Part shown: one piece after another, positions 25,777 through 32,005 of the stretch
Position numbering within the stretch: the stretch's first letter is position 1
Layout: the number at the start of each line of letters is the position of its first letter
DNA from: Chryseobacterium cupriresistens
GTDB lineage: Bacteria; Bacteroidota; Bacteroidia; Flavobacteriales; Weeksellaceae
Direction of reading: 5' to 3'
Length of the DNA: 64,000 nt
Assembly (NCBI RefSeq): GCF_046614675.1
Contig: NZ_JBKKJT010000001.1
Location: 558,001 to 622,000, forward strand
Notes under the pieces: model-generated
The model's input: the letters and a program-made list of their open reading frames with translations, nothing else
Database searches by the model: none
Told to the model about the DNA's origin: nothing
Position numbers and translations under genes: made by a program

Positions 25777-26181
25777 ATGAAAAATAGAATTCAAATAGTA
25801 ATGGCTTCACTTTTCGTTTGCGGATTTGCTGCTGTTTTGAACACTGCTAAAGCTCAGACTACAGATCATAATACCATTCAGGAAATTCAACTGAGCAAAA
25901 GTGAAACGTTTAACGATATCAGAAATAAATTAGAAGCCAATTTTGACCTTACCAATCCTGATTACAAGCAGGGAACCGTAAACTCAGTGGTGAAATTTGA
26001 TATCGCAAAAAACGGAAAAATTGTAAACGTTCACTCCAGTGGAGACTGTAAAACCGTAAGTAAAGAAATTGAAACCGTGTTAAGTGATCTCGACTACAGG
26101 GTAGATCGCAAAAAACTAACTGATAATATGGTTGCCTATACTTACGTAATGCCGGTGACAGTAGAGATCCATAACAGATAA
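25777..26181 (+). CDS. Small secreted protein with a TonB C-terminal-like domain
   Basis: A 134-residue protein with a Sec signal peptide (about residues 1-26, AKA before QTTD). The body VVKFDIAKNGKIVNVHSSGD, followed by an ETVLSDLDY-like helix and strands, resembles the C-terminal fold of TonB-family energy transducers. It lacks the cytoplasmic anchor and proline-rich linker of real TonB. It would be free in the periplasm. Stand-alone domains of this kind are common in Bacteroidota, but their role is not established. One Cys is present (GDCKTVS). Confidence 0.65.
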   Translation: MKNRIQIVMASLFVCGFAAVLNTAKAQTTDHNTIQEIQLSKSETFNDIRNKLEANFDLTNPDYKQGTVNSVVKFDIAKNGKIVNVHSSGDCKTVSKEIETVLSDLDYRVDRKKLTDNMVAYTYVMPVTVEIHNR

Positions 26182-26200
26182 TATTTATTTTAAAAAATTA

Positions 26201-26236
26201 AAAAATCCCATGCATATTTTGCATGGGATTTTTTTT
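26201..26236 (+). terminator. Terminator after the small TonB-C-like gene
   Basis: Perfect hairpin AATCCCATGCA/TGCATGGGATT with a T run of nine. Confidence 0.9.
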
Positions 26237-26304
26237 AATATGAATATTAGAATAATGATGAAAATGTATTATGGTAAACCATAATTTTTCATATTTTTTT
26301 TATT

Positions 26305-26312
26305 TATTTTTG
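26305..26312 (+). promoter_or_regulatory. -7 element of the NACHT gene
   Basis: TATTTTTG, matching TAnnTTTG, 17 bp before the ATG at 26330. A T-rich tract precedes it. Confidence 0.5.
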
Positions 26313-26329
26313 GACAAAAATGAATATCC

Positions 26330-28963
26330 ATGGAAATTAAATTAAATGCCTCAAAAATTAAGTGGAGAATTAATTCAAGAGAATTAATAAAAAACTTTTT
26401 TGATTTTAATTGGGGATCAGCAATTACTGAAGTTGTAGAAGTAGAAAAAGATATTGAATGTTTGGCTTTTTTATTACTTTTTCAAACGACGAGAAATACT
26501 GTTAGTGAGTTATTGCAAAAATTTGGGCAAACTCAGCTAGATAATAATTATCATTTAGTTTCTGAGAATCTTAATTTTGAGAAAACATTAAAAGAATTTT
26601 TTGAAAAAGAAATTACATTAGATAAAAATTTTTTTATAAATATTCTGGAATACTCACCAAAATATTTAACAGATTCTTTTTTAATTTTTAAAGAGTATGC
26701 AAAAATTTTACAAATTGAATTGCCAATATCAATAAGAAATATATATTATTTACGATATGCTGAAAACTTAGAATATGAATATCAAGAAAAGAAAGAAAAG
26801 TATAAAAAATTAATTGAATACTTTGAGAATCCGATGTCTGTAGTCAAAGATAAGTATGGAAATTTATTAGAATACTATGCTATAATTAAAAAATATTATT
26901 CAAACAAGCAACAACAGAATATAGAGGAACGTGCTGAAACTCTAAAAGATTTGTATATAGAACCTAATTTTTTGATTTTTAAGAATAATCTAAATAAGTC
27001 GAAAGGAAATAAAAAATTTGTTGAAGCAAATTTGAATATTCACGAATTTATAAACAATTATTACTTAAAGGATGTACATTATCCAGATCTTAAAAAAGAA
27101 TATAATATGTTATTTCTTTTAGGACAACCTGGGCAAGGGAAGACTTCATTCTGCTATAAAGTTATATATGATTATTTGGAATCAAATTTAGACCTTCCTC
27201 ACATTCCGATTTTTTTTGTAAAAATAAGAGAGCTAGTTGCTAAAGATTTTATCAATAATCCTTTTGACATATTAACAAAACACTTACATAATAATATTAA
27301 TTTCAGTGAAGATAAGGGATTTCTAATACTTGATGGATTAGACGAAGCGTACATGAGTGGAGGAATTACTGATTCTGATTTAAAAAATTTATATGATAGG
27401 TTAAATAAATGGAAATGGACCAATCCTAAGATAAAAATAATTTTAACTTCGAGAGAAAATTATTTAAATATAAATGATTCTTGTATAGATGATTCTTTGG
27501 TTTTAAAATTAGATGTATTCTCCAATGAACAAGTCTTAGAATACAAAAATAAATATTTGTTTTTTTACCCTGATAATCAATTTATTAACAATGTTGATCT
27601 TTATGTCGATAATGCAAATACAATAGAATATCAACACTTAAATGAACTAATTAGACAACCTGTAATTTTGTATTTTATTGCTTTGTCAAATATTGATATA
27701 AATAAATCAAATTCTAGATCGGAAATATATAATAGGATATTTAATTCATTAGCAGAAAGAAGTTGGGATAAACAAAAAGGACAATTAGATTTTATTAAAA
27801 AAAATATAAGTCCTGATGTTTATCAGAGACATTTAAGAGAGTATATTCGAAGTATTGCTTTTTCAATTTATCAATCTCCTAATTTATATATAACTATAAA
27901 AGATTTGACTAATTTAGATTCTACAAAAAGTTTTATAAATAAATGTTTTGAAGATGACTTTACTAATGATTCTAGAAACTTTATGGACTTAACAAAATAT
28001 TTATTAATCAGTTTTTATTTTCAAGAGTCAAATAAAGCAAGTGACGAGGCTGCAATCGAGTTTTTTCATAATTCTATTTGGGAATATTTAACAGCGGAAT
28101 ACTTTTGGGAAAAATTTAAAGATTTATTTTTATCAACAAATAGGAATGGGGATTATAAAGACATTGATATTAATGAATATTTTGATCTTTTGACCTATTT
28201 AATTGGAGATAAATCCTTTAAAGGAATGGTTGATCGGAATGTTCAAGAAATAATATTAAATGAAAATGTTGCTGAATTAGTTTTATTAATTGATAGATCT
28301 AAAAAAGTATTTTACAGTCTTAGTAATAATGATTTTTTATTGAGATATAGTAGAGATACCTGTAAATTAACTGCAATAGAAAAGATTACATCAATATTTT
28401 GGCTATCTTTCATATATTTAGGCTTTGCGTGCAAAAAAGTAGGTCGAATATTAGTATTAGATAGTGATTTGACAAATCATTATACGAAAAATATACCAAA
28501 AGGTGTTATTAGTTTGTTTGATAATAGTTTTAATTATATTTCGTTTTCTTGGTTTGATAGGTACTTTTATTTATCCTCTTCAGAATTAAGTTATTTGATA
28601 TTTAATGATTCAATTTCAGGTGTATCTTTTCAAAATTGTAGTTTAAAGAATATTGTATTTAATGATTGTTATATTAGTGAAGTGAAATTCTATAATTCTG
28701 AGTTTAATAATGTTACTTTTGATAATATAAAGATTGAAAAAACAGGAGAATTCGAAAAATGTTCTTTCAAGGAGTGTTCATTTATAAATATTGAATTTGA
28801 TACAAAACAGATTTATGAGAACTTCATAAAAAATAATGTATTTGAAAAAGAATTTAATCCTAAAGTTAGTAAAAATGACAAAAAAATTTTTCTAACTTTT
28901 CAACATAAAAACTATGACAAAAATTACAATGATGTAATTTCTAGACAATTAAAAATTCTTTAG
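26330..28963 (+). CDS. NACHT domain NTPase with pentapeptide-like C-terminus (defence candidate)
   Basis: An 877-residue STAND NTPase. The NACHT core has Walker A GQPGQGKTS (265-273), Walker B FLILDGLDEA (331-340), the sensor LTSR (372-375) and the winged-helix-end motif FFHNSIWEYLTAEYF (578-592). Residues 1-250 are mostly helical, with no effector domain I recognise. Residues about 756-825 repeat a five-residue pattern with F and C at fixed spacing (FQNCSLKNIVFNDCYISEV), like pentapeptide repeats. Bacterial NACHT proteins are known anti-phage sensors. The gene is much more AT-rich than its neighbours, has no partner gene and sits alone between two terminators, which suggests acquisition by transfer. 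Whether it defends against phage is inference. Confidence 0.8.
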   Translation: MEIKLNASKIKWRINSRELIKNFFDFNWGSAITEVVEVEKDIECLAFLLLFQTTRNTVSELLQKFGQTQLDNNYHLVSENLNFEKTLKEFFEKEITLDKNFFINILEYSPKYLTDSFLIFKEYAKILQIELPISIRNIYYLRYAENLEYEYQEKKEKYKKLIEYFENPMSVVKDKYGNLLEYYAIIKKYYSNKQQQNIEERAETLKDLYIEPNFLIFKNNLNKSKGNKKFVEANLNIHEFINNYYLKDVHYPDLKKEYNMLFLLGQPGQGKTSFCYKVIYDYLESNLDLPHIPIFFVKIRELVAKDFINNPFDILTKHLHNNINFSEDKGFLILDGLDEAYMSGGITDSDLKNLYDRLNKWKWTNPKIKIILTSRENYLNINDSCIDDSLVLKLDVFSNEQVLEYKNKYLFFYPDNQFINNVDLYVDNANTIEYQHLNELIRQPVILYFIALSNIDINKSNSRSEIYNRIFNSLAERSWDKQKGQLDFIKKNISPDVYQRHLREYIRSIAFSIYQSPNLYITIKDLTNLDSTKSFINKCFEDDFTNDSRNFMDLTKYLLISFYFQESNKASDEAAIEFFHNSIWEYLTAEYFWEKFKDLFLSTNRNGDYKDIDINEYFDLLTYLIGDKSFKGMVDRNVQEIILNENVAELVLLIDRSKKVFYSLSNNDFLLRYSRDTCKLTAIEKITSIFWLSFIYLGFACKKVGRILVLDSDLTNHYTKNIPKGVISLFDNSFNYISFSWFDRYFYLSSSELSYLIFNDSISGVSFQNCSLKNIVFNDCYISEVKFYNSEFNNVTFDNIKIEKTGEFEKCSFKECSFINIEFDTKQIYENFIKNNVFEKEFNPKVSKNDKKIFLTFQHKNYDKNYNDVISRQLKIL

Positions 28964-29059
28964 AAGAATTTTGAGATTAATTTTAATACTGTACGTTTTG
29001 CGAGTGGGCAAATAAAGTAATCTGCAGTGATATTCCAATCGTTCAATGTCCGTAAAAAA

Positions 29060-29086
29060 TAAAGCCGCTTACAAAAAGCGGCTTTT
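29060..29086. terminator. Bidirectional terminator between the NACHT and lipoprotein genes
   Basis: Hairpin AAAGCCGCTT/AAGCGGCTTTT, with A and T runs on each side, between convergent genes. Confidence 0.85.
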
Positions 29087-29092
29087 CTATTG

Positions 29093-29632
29093 TTATGTAC
29101 TCTGAACAAACTCTGTTAATCTTGCTTTAAGATCTTTAGAATTCCCTATTGTATCAAAAGTAATATTATCTATTCTCCATCCTTTCTCTGTCTTGATCAG
29201 ATGCACGGTGTCCATCCAGGTTTCTTTGGGGGAAGCCGCATTATATTCGAAGGCCACCAATGCTTCAGCAGTTTTATCCTGTATCTTAACAGACTTGATT
29301 TTATAATCTGTAAATCCTTCATACAGGCTGGAAAAAATAGCACCTTCGAATATTAAAGGTTTCTCATCAGGATGATCACTATTCTTTACCTTTTCAATAT
29401 CTGCTTTTGATGCATTGATGGCCTCGTCTAAAACTTTTTTTAAATCCTGAGAAAATAAAGCATCCGGAATCGGCTGGTTATAAATAGCTTCGTTGGATTT
29501 TCCATATTGAGTATAAAGCTCATTTACTTTTTCAATAATGGCAGTTTCTGAAAACCGGGTAGGTTGAGGTTCATTCTTTTTGCAGGATACAAAAAACAGA
29601 AATATTCCTAAACAGAGAAAAAAAATTTTCAT
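29093..29632 (-). CDS. Lipoprotein, NTF2-like/DUF3828-like
   Basis: A 179-residue protein with a lipoprotein signal: hydrophobic residues 1-16, then the lipobox end FVSC with Cys17. The C-terminal half has VALVAFEYNA-type strands and VHLIKTEKGWRIDNITFD, a strand pattern of NTF2-like or DUF3828 domains, which fold as a cone-shaped sheet. I cannot name a ligand. It is convergent with the NACHT gene and has no operon partner. Likely in the periplasm or on the outer membrane. Confidence 0.6.
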   Translation of the reverse strand: MKIFFLCLGIFLFFVSCKKNEPQPTRFSETAIIEKVNELYTQYGKSNEAIYNQPIPDALFSQDLKKVLDEAINASKADIEKVKNSDHPDEKPLIFEGAIFSSLYEGFTDYKIKSVKIQDKTAEALVAFEYNAASPKETWMDTVHLIKTEKGWRIDNITFDTIGNSKDLKARLTEFVQST

Positions 29633-29723
29633 TGTGTTATTTTGTGGTATTATTTGAATTTCAGGCTCAAAATGTATACCAAAATCTGCCTATAAAATAT
29701 TTCTTAAGAATCACAAAAATCAA

Positions 29724-29731
29724 TACATTTG
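29724..29731 (+). promoter_or_regulatory. -7 element of the DUF421 gene
   Basis: TACATTTG matches TAnnTTTG and ends 18 bp before the GTG start at 29750. Confidence 0.5.
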
Positions 29732-29749
29732 AGTAGATAAAAAAAAATT

Positions 29750-30262
29750 GTGGATCCAATTCTTAATGTTGCTGTCCGTTCCCTCTGCGTTTACCTTTTC
29801 ATGGTAATTGCTATCCGTTTATTCGGCAAAAATCAGCTTTCCCAGCTCAATGCAGGAGATGTTGTATTATTGTTGTTAATTTCAAATGCTGTTCAGAATG
29901 CCATGGTAGGTCCTGATACCTCTCTTCAGGGAGGAATCGTGGCGGCATTGGTTTTGTTTGTTGCTAATTTCATTGTGAAGAGATTCATGTTTTCCAGCCG
30001 CTCCTTTCAGACTTTTATGGAAGATGAGCCGGTTATTCTGATCAAGGATGGAATTGCCGATCAGGCAGCCCTGAATCGGGTAAAGATTACAGAAAGCGAA
30101 TTGGAAGAAGCGATAAGAGAACACGGAATTGAAAACATTAACAATGTAAAGCTTTCCGTTCTGGAAGTGGATGGAAATATCAGTGTGGTTTCTCAGGACG
30201 AAAAAAGCAAGCAGACACACTACTCAAGAATTAAAAGAAAAATCAAAAGAAAATACCATTAA
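29750..30262 (+). CDS. DUF421 (YetF-like) membrane protein
   Basis: A 170-residue protein with about three membrane helices in residues 1-80, then a soluble domain. The motifs RLFGKNQLSQLNAGDVVLL and the later VILIKDGIADQAALNRVKIT, ending in LSVLEVDGNISVVSQDE, match DUF421/YetF proteins. The start is GTG at 29750, since no ATG lies in frame near the membrane-anchor start and a -7 element precedes it. The following acetyltransferase gene begins 5 bp after the stop codon. Function unknown; relatives in Bacillus are linked to stress and spore germination. Confidence 0.88.
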   Translation: MDPILNVAVRSLCVYLFMVIAIRLFGKNQLSQLNAGDVVLLLLISNAVQNAMVGPDTSLQGGIVAALVLFVANFIVKRFMFSSRSFQTFMEDEPVILIKDGIADQAALNRVKITESELEEAIREHGIENINNVKLSVLEVDGNISVVSQDEKSKQTHYSRIKRKIKRKYH

Positions 30263-30267
30263 ATACG

Positions 30268-30759
30268 ATGAATTACGAATTAAGAGAAATGCTTCCCACT
30301 GATGAAGCCAGGGTTCTTGAAATTTTCCGCCAGGGAATAGACGGTGGGATTTCCACTTTTGAAACAGAAGTTCCAACTGCTGAAGCATGGAGCATGGGCT
30401 ATTTTAACGACTGCCGCTGGGTACTGGAAAATGAAAATAATGAAGTTGTGGGATGGTGTGCCTTAAAACCGGTCAGCAAAAGAGAATGCTATAAAGGAGT
30501 TGCAGAGGTAAGCATTTATTTTGATAACGAATATCAGGGAAAGGGATTGGGTTCCGTATTGCTTAAAAAATTGATTTTGGATAGCGAGGATCACGGATTC
30601 TGGACATTACAGACCAATATCTTCTCCGAAAATGAAACTTCTATCAAATTTCATCAGAAAAACGGTTTCAGAATCGTAGGCGTCCGTAAAAAAATCGGAA
30701 AACTCAACGGAGAGTGGAAAGATATTATCCTGATGGAAAAAAGAAGTGAAATCGTCTAG
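30268..30759 (+). CDS. GNAT family N-acetyltransferase (phosphinothricin acetyltransferase-like)
   Basis: A 163-residue GNAT enzyme. The acetyl-CoA pocket motif is EYQGKGLGSVLLKKLI, with the R/Q-x-x-G-x-G/A core as QGKGLG. Next come WTLQTNIFSENETSIKFHQKNGFRIVGVRKKIG and the terminal IILMEKR, both typical of the phosphinothricin/methionine-sulfoximine acetyltransferase group. These N-acetylate small amine-bearing substrates with acetyl-CoA. The gene is coupled to the DUF421 gene upstream (5 bp apart). The actual substrate is unknown. Confidence 0.85.
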   Translation: MNYELREMLPTDEARVLEIFRQGIDGGISTFETEVPTAEAWSMGYFNDCRWVLENENNEVVGWCALKPVSKRECYKGVAEVSIYFDNEYQGKGLGSVLLKKLILDSEDHGFWTLQTNIFSENETSIKFHQKNGFRIVGVRKKIGKLNGEWKDIILMEKRSEIV

Positions 30760-30819
30760 AGAACTATAATCGATAATAGATGATTGATAATTGATGATTT
30801 TGTTGGTAATATAATTCTC

Positions 30820-30868
30820 CATAACAAAATTCCCCATTGACCTGCGAAGCAAAATTGACCATCGACAA
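30820..30868. repeat. Degenerate copy of the GCGAAGCAAAATT repeat
   Basis: CTGCGAAGCAAAATTGACC, followed by ATCGACAATAAAAG, matches the right arm of the repeat at 4950-5038, with several differences. The rest of the 30760-30980 gap is AT-rich with no gene. Confidence 0.45.
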
Positions 30869-30980
30869 TAAAAGCCCATCTATTCCAGCCTTAAACCTTA
30901 AACTTTGAGCTTTGAACTTTAATTTTTTTAACCTTTGGCACTACCATTGTTATATTAAATAAAGTTGAAAAATAGAAATA

Positions 30981-31160
30981 ATGAAAAATTTGATTAAAAT
31001 TACAGGAGTTCTTATTGTAACATTCATGTTATCATCTTGTGTGGTGCATGACAATGGACGCCGGGTTAAAACAGTTCCGCCAGGACAGGCTAAAAAAGTG
31101 TTTGGAGGAAGTGCAAAAGACTATGCTCCTGGGCAGGTGAAAAAAAGAAGCGGCTATTAA
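30981..31160 (+). CDS. Small lipoprotein (59 residues), paralogue of the next gene
   Basis: A short gene coding for 59 residues. The signal is MKNLIKITGVLIVTFMLSSC with the lipidated Cys20, then VVHDNGRR, VPPGQAKKVFGGSAK and DYAPGQVKK. The next gene (31276-31497) has the same pattern (VVHDHHGRR, PPGHAKRYYGGSAR, YYAPGQVKK), so they are tandem paralogues. The conserved PPGQAKK and YAPGQVKK motifs are the clearest evidence that this is a real gene. Function unknown; an outer-membrane-associated lipoprotein is inferred. Confidence 0.75.
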   Translation: MKNLIKITGVLIVTFMLSSCVVHDNGRRVKTVPPGQAKKVFGGSAKDYAPGQVKKRSGY

Positions 31161-31275
31161 CTGGTACAAAAAATAAAAAATTAGCAGTCAGTTTTAACAT
31201 ACATTAGCTTAATTTCAATTTATTTTGGCATTAACATTGATATATTTCGCTATCGAAATTGAAAAAGTGAAAATA

Positions 31276-31497
31276 ATGAAAAGTTTGTTTAAAATGGCTG
31301 GGGTAGCTGTGGTAGTTTTAATGCTGTCATCTTGTGTGGTACACGATCATCATGGAAGAAGAATGCCACCGGGTCATGCAAAAAGGTATTATGGCGGAAG
31401 TGCAAGGTACTACGCACCAGGACAGGTAAAGAAAGTGTATATTTATGACGATCGCGGGCATCATCACAAAGGCCGCGGTCATGGACATCACAGATAA
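31276..31497 (+). CDS. His-rich small lipoprotein, paralogue of the previous gene
   Basis: A 73-residue lipoprotein. The signal ends LMLSSC with Cys20, followed by VVHDHHGRRMPPGHAKRYYG, a short YAPGQVKK segment and a C-terminal tail rich in His and Gly (DDRGHHHKGRGHGHHR). I chose the ATG at 31276 (MKSLFKMAG), which puts the hydrophobic signal at the N-terminus and aligns with the previous gene. The His-rich tail could bind divalent metals. That is only a guess. Confidence 0.75.
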   Translation: MKSLFKMAGVAVVVLMLSSCVVHDHHGRRMPPGHAKRYYGGSARYYAPGQVKKVYIYDDRGHHHKGRGHGHHR

Positions 31498-31502
31498 AAA
31501 GA

Positions 31503-31533
31503 AAAGCACTGAATTTTTTTCAGTGCTTTTTTT
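31503..31533. terminator. Terminator between the lipoprotein and DUF4286 genes
   Basis: Hairpin AAAAGCACTGAA/TTTCAGTGCTTTT with a T run, placed between convergent genes. Confidence 0.85.
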
Positions 31534-31541
31534 ATGATCTA

Positions 31542-31856
31542 TTATAATCTTGATTTCTTTGGATTAAGGAAAGTATTGAAAACCATTACTTCCTGTCCGA
31601 ACTTTTTCTCAATTCTTTCGGAAATATTTAAAAGTTCACTTTTAATAAAATCTTCCCTCAGTTCATTATTATCAAAAATTAGCAGGAGATTATAATTTTT
31701 ACCTTCCTCAATAAAGTCACTGTGCACTTCAGAAAGAATATATTTGTTGACATCCATAAGGTTTTCAGTCATTAAAACCAGTGTTTCATCAATATAATTT
31801 TCCCATTCTTCCAGGTTATCTTTTGTGCAGTGGAAAGTTATACTTAATACGCTCAT
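31542..31856 (-). CDS. DUF4286 family protein
   Basis: A 104-residue cytoplasmic protein, starting MSVLSITFHCTKDNLEEW. The pattern of strands and helices (YILSEVHSDFIEEGKNYNLLLIF, then FGQEVMVFNTFLNPKKSRL) fits DUF4286, a small ferredoxin-like family found mainly in Bacteroidota. I trimmed the 14-codon upstream extension because the ATG at 31856 is the family-typical start. Function unknown. It is divergent from gyrA. Confidence 0.8.
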   Translation of the reverse strand: MSVLSITFHCTKDNLEEWENYIDETLVLMTENLMDVNKYILSEVHSDFIEEGKNYNLLLIFDNNELREDFIKSELLNISERIEKKFGQEVMVFNTFLNPKKSRL

Positions 31857-32005
31857 ATTTTTATGAATTTTTAAGATTTTTTGGATAAATTCTACCACAA
31901 AAATCGGCTTTTTTTTCGTAAATTAGCCCGTTAATAAAAATTGGAAATAAATAATTTTCAAACTTACAGCTAAGAGTTTGAATATCATTACAATAAAATT
32001 TGTTT

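Noticed and set aside
26320..26340. Seven-codon overlapping frame just before the NACHT start
   Set aside because: Too short to support and overlaps the start; likely chance in AT-rich sequence.
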